32,714 nt of DNA from Pseudomonas sp. 21. GTDB taxonomy: Bacteria; Pseudomonadota; Gammaproteobacteria; Pseudomonadales; Pseudomonadaceae. The position numbers were made by a program, and so were the translations under genes. Under the pieces are notes generated by a model. That model ran no database searches and was not told where the DNA came from. It saw nothing but the letters and a program-made list of their open reading frames with translations. The stretch's first letter is position 1. Every line of letters starts with the position of its first letter. The stretch spans positions 49,291 to 82,004 of the forward strand of contig NZ_JYOA01000005.1 in assembly GCF_000955805.1 (NCBI RefSeq), in the 5' to 3' direction. This document shows, in pieces, positions 1 to 8,390 of this stretch.

Positions 1-65
1 TCGCGAACCCGCCCGGCGCCGGAGCTGCCGGTGAATCCATTCGCGAGCAAGCTCGCTCCTACAGG
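1..65. repeat. REP-type inverted repeat, cut by window start
   Basis: The left arm is cut off and begins TCGCGAAC. The right arm is at about 40-65 and reads TTCGCGAGCAAGCTCGCTCC then TACAGG. The same arm recurs near 17.7, 28.6 and 32.65 kb. The right arm ends about 1 base from the stop codon of the minus-strand gene at 67-387, so the element sits at that gene's 3' end. This is a typical place for pseudomonad REP elements, which can stall exonucleases or act as terminators. Confidence 0.8.
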
Positions 66-66
66 A

Positions 67-387
67 TCAGAGCGGCTGAGGACGCCGGGTGATCAAACCC
101 TGCCGAGCGACACGAGTCAGCTCGTGGATGGCCGACTCCAACTGCTCGGCCACCGGCGACTGCACCACCGCGAAGTCAAAGCTGTCGGAAGGGAAGCGCG
201 CGAGATCGGCAAAGGTTTCGGCAAACTGGATCAGGAAGGTACGCGAGCCGTTCCAGCGCTTGGGCCAGCCATCGAGGTAACGGACGAGGGTGGGCTGGTG
301 ATTGCCGCCCAGGAGAATCTTCGGATTGCGACGCACCAAGCCCGTGGTGATCGGGGCCAGGCGCACATGCGGGTTGGGACAGGTCAT
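67..387 (-). CDS. small methyltransferase-like protein of unknown function
   Basis: The protein has 106 residues. Its C-terminal half reads DLARFPSDSFDFAVVQS, then an acidic/hydrophobic helix and LTRVARQGLI. This resembles the post-motif II to motif III part of class I SAM-dependent methyltransferases (D-x-FPxxSFDxVV...ExxRVLxxGG). The N-terminal glycine-rich SAM-binding loop is absent, so the protein is probably not a working methyltransferase by itself. I chose the ATG at 387 because GGAG lies about 9 bases upstream; an in-frame GTG at 438 is the longer alternative. It is divergent from thpR and followed at once by a REP element. The fold assignment rests on motif resemblance only. Confidence 0.6.
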   Translation of the reverse strand: MTCPNPHVRLAPITTGLVRRNPKILLGGNHQPTLVRYLDGWPKRWNGSRTFLIQFAETFADLARFPSDSFDFAVVQSPVAEQLESAIHELTRVARQGLITRRPQPL

Positions 388-568
388 GGTGTCACGTCTC
401 CGCCTCAGGGGTCCTGCTGGACGCGGCGAGAGGCACACCGAACCAGCGCTTTAGCGGTATTTCGATGTCAGCCATCGCTGCATCCGCGCCCCGCAAGTTG
501 CTACTTAAATCGGCGCTGTGCGGCATCCTAGAGAAGCCCCGGCAAAGCTGTCAAGGAGACTTCAGTCG

Positions 569-1087
569 ATGACCACACCCCCCATGCGGCTGTTCTTCGC
601 CCTGCCCTGCCCGACGGAACTGGCGGCGCGCATCTGCTCCTGGCGCGACAGCCTGCACCATGACGGCCAGCCCGTAGCACAGGGCAACATGCACCTGACC
701 CTGGCCTTTCTCGGCTCCGTGCCGCGCGGGCGCAAGGCAGAATTGCGCGCCATCGGCGAACGTCTGCCACGCCAGGGATTCAACCTTGAGCTGGACCACC
801 TCGCGCGGTGGAGCAACGGCATCCTTCATCTGGCCCCCGGCAGCATTCCGGCAACACTGCACGAGCTTGTGCACGCCCTGCGCGAGGAACTGCGGGCGGG
901 TGGATTCGAGGTCGAGCATCGCCCGTTCCATCCGCACATCACCCTCGCTCGCCATGCCCACCATACGCCGGCCGCCACGCCCTGCTTCCTGCTGCCAGCC
1001 CAGGCCGTGACGCTGTTCAGCTCGGAGAACAGCCCCACCGGCGTGCGCTACCGCGCCATTGGCGAGTGGCCGCTAGACAGCGTCTGA
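569..1087 (+). CDS. thpR: RNA 2',3'-cyclic phosphodiesterase / 2'-5' RNA ligase
   Basis: The protein has 172 residues and belongs to the two-histidine (2H) phosphoesterase superfamily. It shows both signature HxTx motifs: His42-Leu-Thr44 within MHLTLAFLG and His123-Ile-Thr125 within HPHITLAR. Family members hydrolyse 2',3'-cyclic phosphate RNA ends and can join 2'-5' linkages in vitro; the cellular role is poorly known. The length is normal for the family. The ATG at 569 follows AAGGAG (553-558) with 10 bases between, which favours it over the upstream in-frame ATG at 518. Its last 15 bases overlap the convergent LysR gene tail to tail. Confidence 0.9.
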   Translation: MTTPPMRLFFALPCPTELAARICSWRDSLHHDGQPVAQGNMHLTLAFLGSVPRGRKAELRAIGERLPRQGFNLELDHLARWSNGILHLAPGSIPATLHELVHALREELRAGGFEVEHRPFHPHITLARHAHHTPAATPCFLLPAQAVTLFSSENSPTGVRYRAIGEWPLDSV

Positions 1088-1990
1088 TCGCGCCGCCCAG
1101 TCCTGGGCGTAATCGAGGAAGCGGCGCAGGCCAGCCGTGGGGTACTTGTCGATATGCAGCGCGCGGAAGAAGGTGCGCCGCAGCGGTCCCAGCGGATTGT
1201 CCAGACTCACCAGTTCGCCGCGCGCAAGCTCCGCCTGCACCACGCGCTGCGACAGGCAGCCGATGCCGAAACCGCTGCCCACCAGATGCTTGATCGCCTC
1301 GGCGTTACTCACCTCCAGGGGCGCGTTGACGCTACCCAGACGCGGCAACACCTGCTGCTCGAATGTCACCCGTGTGCCCGAACCGGCTTCGCGCAGCACC
1401 CAGCGAGCCGCCGCCAGATCCTTCAGGCTGACGCGTTCGGCCAGCGCCAGAGGGTGGTCCGGCGCCACTACCAGCAGCAGCTCATCGGCCATCCAGGGCG
1501 TGAGCTGGATCTGCGGATGCTGGATCGGCGCTTCGATGAAGGCCACGTCCAGGCGGAACTCGGCCAGCGCCTCGATCACCCCGCCGCTGTTGGCGACCTG
1601 CAGCTCCAGGCGGCTTTCAGGCAGCTCACCGAGAAAGCCGGCCATCACCTGCGGCAGCAGGTAGCCGCCAATGCTGCGGCTGGCACCGAGGCTCAGTTGC
1701 ACCGGCGCCGATTCGAACAGGCTCTCCAGTTCGGCGCTCTGCGCCAGCAGCGCACTGGCCTTGGGGTAGAAGGCGCGGCCATTGTCGTTCAGCGCCAGCC
1801 GCTTGCCACTACGGTCGAACAGGCGCGTGCCGAGTGCGCGCTCGAGTTCCTGCAACGCCTGGCTGGCGGCAGACTGCGAAAGCGCGATGCGTGCCGCGGC
1901 CTGGGTGACATTGCCCAGTTCGGCAATCGCGGTGAAGGTCGCCAGTTGGCGAAGGGTGATACGCGGGCCCATATCGATAAAACCGGTCAT
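1073..1990 (-). CDS. LysR-family regulator, YeiE-like
   Basis: The protein has up to 305 residues. An N-terminal winged helix-turn-helix (RITLRQLATF..., LSQSAASQALQELERALG) is followed by a periplasmic-binding-type effector domain. From memory, the N-terminal region follows E. coli YeiE closely (TLRQLxxF, ALSQSAxSxAL, LFDRxGKRLxxN). It is divergent from a yeiH homologue, the same pairing as in enterobacteria, so it most likely controls that gene in response to an unknown ligand. The start is uncertain: ATG at 1990, or six codons later at 1972, which gives the more usual short leader. Neither has a clear Shine-Dalgarno sequence. The 3' end overlaps thpR. Confidence 0.85.
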   Translation of the reverse strand: MTGFIDMGPRITLRQLATFTAIAELGNVTQAAARIALSQSAASQALQELERALGTRLFDRSGKRLALNDNGRAFYPKASALLAQSAELESLFESAPVQLSLGASRSIGGYLLPQVMAGFLGELPESRLELQVANSGGVIEALAEFRLDVAFIEAPIQHPQIQLTPWMADELLLVVAPDHPLALAERVSLKDLAAARWVLREAGSGTRVTFEQQVLPRLGSVNAPLEVSNAEAIKHLVGSGFGIGCLSQRVVQAELARGELVSLDNPLGPLRRTFFRALHIDKYPTAGLRRFLDYAQDWAARSDAV

Positions 1991-2065
1991 CCCAATAAGA
2001 ACAATCCGTTTTTACACTAAGCAAGGCAGCGGCACCATGGCTTCACCTTACACAAGGAGCCTGTA

Positions 2066-3094
2066 ATGAACGCCCTTCGCCGCCTGCCCTACTACTTCCC
2101 CGGTGCCCTGCTCTGCCTGGGCATCGCCTTCGGCTCCCGCCAGCTCATGGAAATCCCCGCGCTGCAGCACCTGGGGCTCGGCAGCCTGACCCTGGCGATC
2201 CTCATCGGCCTGCTGGCCGGCAACCTCGGCCTGGCCCGCTTCGGCAGCATCCGCCCCGGCATCGACCTGTCGCGCCAGCAACTGCTGCGCCTGGGCGTGG
2301 TGCTCTATGGCCTGCGCCTGACCTTCCAGGACATCGCCGCCCTCGGCCCGGCGGCATTGATCATCGACGTACTGATGGTCGCCAGCACCCTGACCGTCGC
2401 CTGGTGGATCGGCGAACGCTGGCTCAAGTTGCCGCGCGAAAGCGCCCTGCTGATCGGCGCCGGCAGCGCCATCTGCGGCGCCGCCGCGGTCATGGCGAGC
2501 AGCCCGGTACTCAAGGCGCGCGCCGAGCACACCGCCGTTGCCGTAGCCACCGTCGTACTGTTCGGCACCCTGGCAATGCTGCTGCACCCGATGATCTACG
2601 CGGCGCTGCCCAACCTGTTCGGCAGCGAGCAGGCCTTCGGGGTGTTCACCGGCTCGACCATCCACGAAGTCGCCCAGGTGGTTGCCGCCGGCCGCGCCAT
2701 GGACCCCGCCGCCGCCGACGCCGCGCTGATCAGCAAGATGTTGCGGGTCCTGCTGTTGGCCCCGGCGCTGCTGATCCTCGGCCGCGTCGGTTTCGCCGAA
2801 GCCGCCGAGCCCGGCGCGCGCCGCAAACTGCACATTCCCGGTTTCGCCGTGTTCTTCCTGCTGGTGACCGGCCTGCGCTCGCTGGGCTGGGTGCCGGAAA
2901 GCTGGCTGGCGCCGCTGCAGCAACTGGATGACGTGATGCTCGGCATGGCGATGGCCGCCCTGGGCCTGGCCACCCGCCTGGGCGACCTGCGCAAGGAAGG
3001 CCCCAAGCCGCTGCTGCTGGGCGCCGGGCTGTTCGCCTTCCTGCTGGTGGGCGGTGGCCTGATCAATGGCGGGGTGCAGTACCTGTTCCACTGA
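2066..3094 (+). CDS. YeiH/UPF0324-family inner-membrane protein (putative sulfate exporter family)
   Basis: The protein has 342 residues and is almost wholly hydrophobic, with about ten predicted membrane segments. It carries the family features near the N-terminus (PGALLCLGIAFGSRQL, LAILIGLLAGNLG) and the central GAGSAICGAAAV and GSTIHEVAQVVAAG segments. Databases name the family putative sulfate exporter, but the substrate is unproven for this protein. AAGGAG at 2054-2059 lies 6 bases before the ATG. It is divergent from the YeiE-like regulator with a 75-base shared promoter region and is followed by a strong bidirectional terminator. Confidence 0.88.
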   Translation: MNALRRLPYYFPGALLCLGIAFGSRQLMEIPALQHLGLGSLTLAILIGLLAGNLGLARFGSIRPGIDLSRQQLLRLGVVLYGLRLTFQDIAALGPAALIIDVLMVASTLTVAWWIGERWLKLPRESALLIGAGSAICGAAAVMASSPVLKARAEHTAVAVATVVLFGTLAMLLHPMIYAALPNLFGSEQAFGVFTGSTIHEVAQVVAAGRAMDPAAADAALISKMLRVLLLAPALLILGRVGFAEAAEPGARRKLHIPGFAVFFLLVTGLRSLGWVPESWLAPLQQLDDVMLGMAMAALGLATRLGDLRKEGPKPLLLGAGLFAFLLVGGGLINGGVQYLFH

Positions 3095-3123
3095 TTCACT
3101 GGCCAGCCATTCACGCAGACGAA

Positions 3124-3158
3124 AAAAAGGGCGGACACCTCAGGTGTCCGCCCTTTTT
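3124..3158. terminator. bidirectional rho-independent terminator
   Basis: A perfect palindrome has arms 3124-3140 (AAAAAGGGCGGACACCT) and 3142-3158 (AGGTGTCCGCCCTTTTT) around a single central base. The T run on the plus side and the A run on the minus side let it serve both the YeiH gene and the convergent DoxX gene. Confidence 0.93.
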
Positions 3159-3178
3159 CGTTTCTGCTGGCTGATGTA

Positions 3179-3613
3179 TCAGCTGGACAGCTTGCGGTCC
3201 AGGGAGAACGGGCCAGCGCCGCTGATCAGCAGCGCGACGCTGATCATGATCAGGGTGAAGGCGTATTCGAAGCCGTTGGCGGTGATGAAGAAGCCGTTGG
3301 CCAGGTGCACGCTGAACACTGCGACCAGCATGGCGACGATCAACGGGATGCTCGCCAGGCGCACCAGCAGGCCGAGGACCAGGGCCAGGCCGCCGAAGAA
3401 TTCGGCGCTGCCGGCCAGGGTGGCCATCAGGTAGCCGGGAGTCACGCCGAGGGATTCCAGCCAGCCCGCCATGCCTTGCAGACCGGGGCCACCGAAGGCG
3501 CCGAAGAGCTTCTGCGAGCCATGAGCCATGAAGGTCAGGCCGGTGGTGATGCGCAGGACGGCGATGCCGGCGCCAGCGTTGGTGGTCAGGATGGATTTGA
3601 TCAGCGAGTTCAT
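3179..3613 (-). CDS. DoxX-family membrane protein
   Basis: The protein has 144 residues and four predicted membrane helices. It carries typical DoxX features: VLRITTGLTFMAHGSQKLFG near residues 19-38, LAGSAEFFGGLALVLGLLVRLAS in the middle, and a short basic C-terminus. DoxX proteins are small integral membrane proteins linked in some bacteria to quinone or thiol-related oxidoreductases; no partner is visible here. AAGGAC lies 7 bases before the ATG. It is a single gene between a strong terminator and its own upstream region. Confidence 0.88.
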   Translation of the reverse strand: MNSLIKSILTTNAGAGIAVLRITTGLTFMAHGSQKLFGAFGGPGLQGMAGWLESLGVTPGYLMATLAGSAEFFGGLALVLGLLVRLASIPLIVAMLVAVFSVHLANGFFITANGFEYAFTLIMISVALLISGAGPFSLDRKLSS

Positions 3614-3691
3614 GGTGCGTCCTTATGCGAGCTCTAGTGGGAGCGAAGGGTTGCGTAGGAAGTAGGTGACAACCGTGGTTGCTTGGCGACC

Positions 3692-3697
3692 AATATA
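3692..3697 (-). promoter_or_regulatory. candidate -10 element for the DoxX gene
   Basis: On the minus strand this reads TATATT (5 of 6 to consensus), about 80 bases before the DoxX start, in the only clearly AT-rich patch of the region. The best -35 (TTTTGA, 16-base spacing) is weak. Confidence 0.3.
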
Positions 3698-3718
3698 TCC
3701 AGTTTTTCCGATATCAAA

Positions 3719-3734
3719 AGCGCAAAATCGCGCT
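3719..3734 (-). terminator. possible weak terminator after the lytic transglycosylase gene
   Basis: On the minus strand this reads AGCGC-GATTTT-GCGCT followed by TTTG, 21 bases past the stop codon at 3756. The stem is only 5 base pairs and the T tract is short, so termination here is tentative. Confidence 0.35.
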
Positions 3735-3755
3735 AATAACTATCGAATAAACCGA

Positions 3756-5180
3756 TTATTTCTTGATTGCCGCCACGCTCTCACGTGGCTCGAGGCCATC
3801 ACGTTCCCGCTGATATGCAAGATAGTACTTGTTGACGCTGCTGACGTAGTTCACCACGCCCATGCCCAACTGCTCGGCCGCCACGCGCTCGACCTGGAAG
3901 AACCACTGGTTGGGGTTCAGGCCCTGGCGCTTGGCCTCCGCACGCAGGCTTTGCACCCGCTCGGGACCGGCATTGTAGGCAGCCAGAACGAAAGCCATGC
4001 GGTCCCGTTCATTGATGCGCGGACTGGAGAAGAAGCGCTTGCGCAGCATGGCCATGTAACGGCTGGCTGCCTGCACGTTGTTCTCCTTCTGGTGCACGGT
4101 ATCCACGCCCACGGCGCGGGCCGCCGCCGGGGTGATCTGCATCAGCCCGGTGGCGCCGCCGGCGCCGCGCGCGCCGGCATTCAGGTTGGACTCCTTGAAA
4201 CCCACCGCGGCCAGGGCCAACCAGTCGACCTTGCTCTGCTCACCGTAGCGTTGCAGGGTCGGGCGCACGGCTTCCAGGCGCTTGCGGTCGGGAACCAGCA
4301 GTGGGTTGCGCACCTGGTAGGCGCGACGGTACAGGCGCTGGAAAGCCGCATCCTGGTCCGCCGGGGCGCGATAGTCCTTGAGGAAGCGGTTGACGCTGGC
4401 GCGCAGCATCGGCGCATCGCGGCGAACGTACCAGGCCATCGGCTCGCTGTTGTCCAGCACCAGGTGGCGGTCGACACGCAGCTTGGTGAAAACCTTGCTC
4501 CAGCGCTCGGCGATGGGCTGCTCGACCACGGTGTAATTGAAGATGCCGGCCTGGACCATCTCCAGCACGTCTTCCACGGCCAGGGAGGAATCGGTCCACT
4601 CCAGCACCAGCGGCGCCATGCGCTTCTGCGCCAGGCGCTCGTTGACCTTGCGCACCGCCTCGCCGGCGGCGCTGCCGGCTGGCAGGGTGATGGTGCGGCC
4701 GGCCAGTTGCTCCAGGCGCACGAACTTGCGGTTGCCCTGCCTGGTCACCAGCACCAGCGGCACGTCGGCCTTCCACGGCAGGCTGGGGCTGACGTTCTGG
4801 CCATCGCGGGCCAGCAGGACTTCCCCGGGCGCGACCAGATCGCCTTCACCGCGCTGCAGCGCGCCGAGCAATTGATCCTTGGCCTTGGGAATGAATTTGA
4901 TGGTGAGCGGCTTGCGCCCCGGGGCGCTGTCGTTGAGGTACTGCTCGAAGGCGCGAAGGCGGCGGTATTCGATGCCGATGGGTTCGCCCTTGATTTCGCC
5001 GGAGCTGTTGCGGCTCTGGTTGACCAGGACCCGCAGAGTGCCACCGGATCGGATGGTGGCCAGGTCGCGGGCGTCGCTGCTTTCCTGCTCCCAGTTTTCC
5101 GGCTGGGCGGTCAGGCGCGCAGCCGCTGGCAGTGGCGTCAGGGCCACGAGGCACAGCAGTAGCAGCAACAGTCGGGTCAT
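3756..5180 (-). CDS. MltF-like membrane-associated lytic murein transglycosylase
   Basis: The protein has 474 residues. A hydrophobic signal (residues 1-21, MTRLLLLLLCLVALTPLPAA) exports it to the periplasm. Residues about 45-265 form a type 3 solute-binding-protein-like domain (SGGTLRVLVNQ, GEPIGIEYRRLRAFEQYL). Residues about 315-450 form the SLT catalytic domain: Glu330 in FKESNLN is the expected general acid, with GLMQIT (345-350) and AYNAG (401-405). This two-domain order is that of MltF, which cleaves peptidoglycan to 1,6-anhydro products and is controlled allosterically by its binding domain. The start at 5180 has GGAGAG just upstream and begins the signal peptide; an upstream in-frame start at 5255 would bury the signal. 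From memory it corresponds to P. aeruginosa PA2865 (MltF2). Confidence 0.9.
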   Translation of the reverse strand: MTRLLLLLLCLVALTPLPAAARLTAQPENWEQESSDARDLATIRSGGTLRVLVNQSRNSSGEIKGEPIGIEYRRLRAFEQYLNDSAPGRKPLTIKFIPKAKDQLLGALQRGEGDLVAPGEVLLARDGQNVSPSLPWKADVPLVLVTRQGNRKFVRLEQLAGRTITLPAGSAAGEAVRKVNERLAQKRMAPLVLEWTDSSLAVEDVLEMVQAGIFNYTVVEQPIAERWSKVFTKLRVDRHLVLDNSEPMAWYVRRDAPMLRASVNRFLKDYRAPADQDAAFQRLYRRAYQVRNPLLVPDRKRLEAVRPTLQRYGEQSKVDWLALAAVGFKESNLNAGARGAGGATGLMQITPAAARAVGVDTVHQKENNVQAASRYMAMLRKRFFSSPRINERDRMAFVLAAYNAGPERVQSLRAEAKRQGLNPNQWFFQVERVAAEQLGMGVVNYVSSVNKYYLAYQRERDGLEPRESVAAIKK

Positions 5181-5350
5181 CCAGCTCTCCGGGGGCTCGC
5201 ACTCGGCGGTGGGCCGATTAGAGTGCGGTTTCGGCCGGTAGTTCCCGACCGCCAAGGGCGCGCAAGACTCTCACAGGAGGGGATAAACACCAACCCGAAA
5301 CTTCCGCCAGATCTTCGGAATGTTTCTCAACCTGTTGTTTTTGAAGAATT

Positions 5351-5379
5351 TTCGTCAAAAAAGCGGCTTTTGCTATGCT
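5351..5379 (+). promoter_or_regulatory. candidate sigma-70 promoter of tatD
   Basis: TTCGTC at 5351-5356 and TATGCT at 5374-5379 are separated by 17 bases, 25 bases before the tatD ATG and inside an AT-rich stretch. The -10 matches well and the -35 poorly. Confidence 0.45.
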
Positions 5380-5404
5380 CCGCTTCCGAACAAAGGGAAC
5401 AAAA

Positions 5405-6205
5405 ATGCAACTGATCGACATCGGCGTCAACCTCACCCACCCGAGCTTCGCCCCGGAACGTGAAGCGGTCCTCGCTCGCGCCATCGAGGCCGGCGTCGTG
5501 CAGATGGTGCTGACCGGAACCAGCCTGGACGACAGCGAGCAGGCCCTGGAGCTGTGCCGGCAACTGGACGAAGAACAGCGTCTTTACTGCACCGCCGGCG
5601 TCCATCCGCACGAAGCCAGCCACTGGGACAGCGGCAGCGCCAAGGTACTTCGCGGACTGCTGGCCGAGGACCGGGTCAAGGCGGTCGGCGAATGCGGCCT
5701 GGACTTCAACCGCGACTTTTCGCCGCGCCCGCAGCAGGAGAAGGCTTTCGAAGAACAGCTGGGCCTCGCGGTGGAACTGCAATTGCCGGTATTCATCCAC
5801 GAGCGCGATGCCGGAGAGCGCCTGCTGGCGATCCTCAGGGACTTCCGCGACAAGCTGCCGGCAGCCGTGGTGCATTGCTTTACCGGCGAGCGCCGCACGC
5901 TTTATTCCTACCTCGACCTCGACCTGCACATCGGCATCACCGGCTGGATCTGCGACGAACGCCGCGGCACCCACCTGCAGGAACTGGTGCGGGAAATTCC
6001 CGAAGGCCGGCTGATGCTGGAAAGCGACGCACCTTATCTATTGCCACGCACGCTGCGGCCGAAGCCCAAGAATGGCCGCAACCAGCCGGCCTACCTGCCC
6101 GAAGTGCTGAGCTGTGTGGCCCAGCACCGTGGCGAGAGCGCAGAGCGCGTCGCTGCCCATACCACCGAGTGCGCGCGGCGCTTCTTTGGCCTCCCGGAAA
6201 TTTGA
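5405..6205 (+). CDS. tatD: TatD-type metal-dependent DNase
   Basis: The protein has 266 residues in the amidohydrolase-like TIM-barrel family. It has the true TatD N-terminus ([11 protein letters not shown]) rather than the YcfH/YjjV type. Probable metal ligands are Glu96 ([13 protein letters not shown]), His132 (FIHERDA), His157 (VVHCFTG) and Asp208 ([11 protein letters not shown]); His67 and His69 lie in AGVHPHE. Family members are 3'-5' exonucleases acting on DNA, implicated in repair of oxidative damage; the old link to Tat export comes from gene position in E. coli. The ATG at 5405 has AAGGGA close upstream. P. aeruginosa databases call this gene mttC. It is divergent from the transglycosylase gene. 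Confidence 0.93.
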   Translation: MQLIDIGVNLTHPSFAPEREAVLARAIEAGVVQMVLTGTSLDDSEQALELCRQLDEEQRLYCTAGVHPHEASHWDSGSAKVLRGLLAEDRVKAVGECGLDFNRDFSPRPQQEKAFEEQLGLAVELQLPVFIHERDAGERLLAILRDFRDKLPAAVVHCFTGERRTLYSYLDLDLHIGITGWICDERRGTHLQELVREIPEGRLMLESDAPYLLPRTLRPKPKNGRNQPAYLPEVLSCVAQHRGESAERVAAHTTECARRFFGLPEI

Positions 6206-6250
6206 ACCGGCTCTCAAGAATGCCCTTCCTCGGCCGATAAGTCGGGAGCG

Positions 6251-6284
6251 GAAGGTGGCTTGATTCCCATCAATGGCCACCTTC
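6251..6284. terminator. stem-loop downstream of tatD
   Basis: GAAGGTGGC-TTGAT-TCCC-ATCAA-TG-GCCACCTTC forms a long hairpin with a two-base bulge, 45 bases after tatD and 59 before the chemoreceptor start. It is followed by ATCCCTTTTC rather than a clean T run, so it may be an inefficient terminator or a leader hairpin. Confidence 0.5.
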
Positions 6285-6342
6285 ATCCCTTTTCACGACA
6301 ATAATGGCGCCCTGCCACTATTCGACCGACAAGAAGACATCT

Positions 6343-7821
6343 ATGGCCGCCTGGATCCGCGATATTTCCCTCAAGTACAAATTCTGGGCCGTCAACGCGG
6401 TCGCCTTCGTCACCACCCTGCTGCTGGTGCTGTTCGCCATGCACCAGGAGCTCGACGGGCGCAACCAGCAGGCACGCCAGGGTGCCGAAGCCCAGGCCCA
6501 GATGCTCAAGGGCTGGCCGGCGGGCTCGGCGCTGCCGACTTCGCCGAACCTCGTCAGCTTCGCCAGCGGCAGCGCGCCACAGATCGCCGGTGTCGACGGC
6601 TCGGCCCTCGCCCGCGCCAGCGGCTGGGTCGACCTGCAGGGTGCGCAGGGCCGCAATGGCGTGCTGGCCGGCGCCTACGTACAGGACATCGGCAACGGCC
6701 AGCGCATCGCCGTGCTCGCCCCCGGCGCCGACTTCTGGAGCGTCTTCGAGGACCGCGCCCTACCCTTCGCCGGTGCTGTGCTGGTGCTGATGCTGGCCCT
6801 GCTGGCCGCCTCGCAATTGCTGATCCGCTTCATCCTCACCCACCTGCTGACCCTGCGCGACGTGATGCTTCACGTGGAGAAGAGCGGCGACCTGGCCGCC
6901 CGCGTGCCGCTGGAAAGCCGCGACGAAGTCGGCCAGATGGCCACCGCCTTCAACGCCATGCAGGCGGGCTACCAGCGTGTGGTCGGCACCGTCGCCCAGG
7001 CTGCCGGGCGCCTCGACGAAGGCGCGCGCAGCCTCGCCAACAGCATGGGCCAGGTGCGCCAGGGCATGCTCGGCCAGCAGAGCGAGACCGACCAGGCCGC
7101 CACTGCCATCAACGAGATGTCGACCACCGTCCACCACATCGCCCAGCACGCCGCCGACACCCGCGACCAGTCGCAGGAAGCCGATCGCCTCGCCGGCAAT
7201 GGCCAGCAGGTCGTCGGCCGTGTTGGCCAGTCCATCGCCGGTTTGTCCCAGGGCGTGCAGCAGACCGCCGAGATGATCCAGCAGCTGGCCCAGGACAGCC
7301 ACAAGATCAGCAGCGTGGTCAGCGTGATCCACGGCATCGCCGAACAGACCAACCTGCTCGCCCTCAACGCCGCCATCGAGGCCGCCCGCGCCGGCGAAAT
7401 GGGCCGCGGCTTCGCCGTGGTCGCCGATGAAGTGCGCAACCTCGCCAAGCGCGTGCAGGACTCCACCGACGAGATCACCCAGATGATCAACGCGCTGCAG
7501 TCCGGCACCCGCGACGCCGTGGAGTTCATGCAGGAGAGCTCGATCAAGGCCGACGGCTGCGTCGAGGAAGCCCGCGAGGCCGGCGAGGCCCTGGCGGCCA
7601 TCGCCTCGGCCGTGGCGCTGATGCGCGAGAGCAATACCCAGATCGCCGTGGCCGCCGAGCAGCAGAGCCAGGTGGCCGAGGAAATGACCCGTTCGGTGGT
7701 GGGCATCCGCGACGTCACCGAGCACACCGTGCAGCAGACCGTCGATTCGGCCGGCACCAGCCACCAGCTGGCGGACCTCGCCGGCGAACTCAGCCGCGCC
7801 ATCCGCCAGCTGCGCCTGTAA
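6343..7821 (+). CDS. methyl-accepting chemotaxis protein
   Basis: The protein has 492 residues. It has a membrane helix at about 14-33, a periplasmic ligand-binding region of only about 108 residues (34-141), a second helix at about 142-163, a HAMP domain at about 164-215 with [12 protein letters not shown], and a long cytoplasmic coiled coil. The signalling tip [20 protein letters not shown] (332-351) binds CheA/CheW. It would sense a periplasmic ligand that cannot be named from sequence and pass it to a chemotaxis kinase. No CheR-tethering pentapeptide is seen at the C-terminus. The ATG at 6343 is preferred because it puts a short basic tail before helix 1; the in-frame ATG at 6304 adds 13 polar residues. 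It corresponds by context to PA2867. Confidence 0.93.
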   Translation: MAAWIRDISLKYKFWAVNAVAFVTTLLLVLFAMHQELDGRNQQARQGAEAQAQMLKGWPAGSALPTSPNLVSFASGSAPQIAGVDGSALARASGWVDLQGAQGRNGVLAGAYVQDIGNGQRIAVLAPGADFWSVFEDRALPFAGAVLVLMLALLAASQLLIRFILTHLLTLRDVMLHVEKSGDLAARVPLESRDEVGQMATAFNAMQAGYQRVVGTVAQAAGRLDEGARSLANSMGQVRQGMLGQQSETDQAATAINEMSTTVHHIAQHAADTRDQSQEADRLAGNGQQVVGRVGQSIAGLSQGVQQTAEMIQQLAQDSHKISSVVSVIHGIAEQTNLLALNAAIEAARAGEMGRGFAVVADEVRNLAKRVQDSTDEITQMINALQSGTRDAVEFMQESSIKADGCVEEAREAGEALAAIASAVALMRESNTQIAVAAEQQSQVAEEMTRSVVGIRDVTEHTVQQTVDSAGTSHQLADLAGELSRAIRQLRL

Positions 7822-7891
7822 TTCCTATCGCCCGCATAGCCTGCGCCCATTGGCGCGGGCTTCGGGGCAGCACCTAGACTGCTGACATTCC

Positions 7892-7913
7892 GCCCGCCTG
7901 CGCACAGGCGGGC
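7892..7913. terminator. GC-rich hairpin between chemoreceptor and Mpo1-like genes
   Basis: The perfect 9-bp stem GCCCGCCTG-CGCA-CAGGCGGGC is followed by TTCTC, 70 bases after the chemoreceptor gene. It could end that transcript. Because CCTAGACT just upstream resembles a pseudomonad -10 region, it could instead be a leader hairpin of the next gene. Confidence 0.5.
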
Positions 7914-7936
7914 TTCTCAGTCTCGGGAGCAGCACC

Positions 7937-8296
7937 ATGGGCAAACGTCACCCCAACCTCCTCGCCTGGCAATGGCAGGGCTACGCCGCCAACCACCGCA
8001 ACCCGACCAACCTGGCGTTGCACATCATCGCCGTCCCGCTGTTCATCCTCGGCGCCCTGACCCTGCTCAGCGGGCTGCTCGGCCTGAGCCTGTCGGCGAT
8101 CCTGCTGGGCGTGATCGGCATGGTCGCCTCGCTGGCCATCCAGGGCCGCGGGCACAAGCTCGAAGAGCAGGCGCCCGAACCCTTCAGCGACCGCAAGGAC
8201 GCCATCAGCCGTCTGCTGGTCGAGCAGTTCGTCACCTTCCCGCGCTTCGTCCTCAGCGGCAAATGGTGGCGCGCCTGGCGAAGTCGCGACCGCTGA
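7937..8296 (+). CDS. Mpo1-like (DUF962) membrane protein
   Basis: The protein has 119 residues with two central hydrophobic segments (about 29-47 and 49-70). It carries the family pattern W-x-H/N-x-x-x-NP-T-N near residues 18-25 and LHIIAVPLFILGA, then GHKLEEQAPEPF. The yeast family member Mpo1 is an Fe(II)-dependent dioxygenase that removes one carbon from 2-hydroxy fatty acids, using conserved histidines; bacterial members are largely unstudied. GGGAG lies 7 bases before the ATG. It corresponds by context to PA2868. The enzymatic activity is inference from the family. Confidence 0.82.
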   Translation: MGKRHPNLLAWQWQGYAANHRNPTNLALHIIAVPLFILGALTLLSGLLGLSLSAILLGVIGMVASLAIQGRGHKLEEQAPEPFSDRKDAISRLLVEQFVTFPRFVLSGKWWRAWRSRDR

Positions 8297-8356
8297 GCCG
8301 GCCATCACAGAAAGGCGCGGCATTTCGGCCATTCAAGTACCCGGCAGGTTCGCCGA

Positions 8357-8362
8357 TATAAT
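8357..8362 (+). promoter_or_regulatory. candidate -10 element for the SUOX-like/diguanylate cyclase pair
   Basis: This is a perfect TATAAT 28 bases before the ATG at 8391. The nearest -35-like hexamer, TTCAAG (8332-8337), is 19 bases away and weak. Confidence 0.5.
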
Positions 8363-8390
8363 CGTCGAGATTTCGTCACGAGCTGTTGAG

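Noticed and set aside
3666-5162. A 498-codon plus-strand frame opposite the lytic transglycosylase
   Set aside because: It is His/Gln/Ala-rich shadow composition; the minus-strand gene has a signal peptide and all catalytic motifs.
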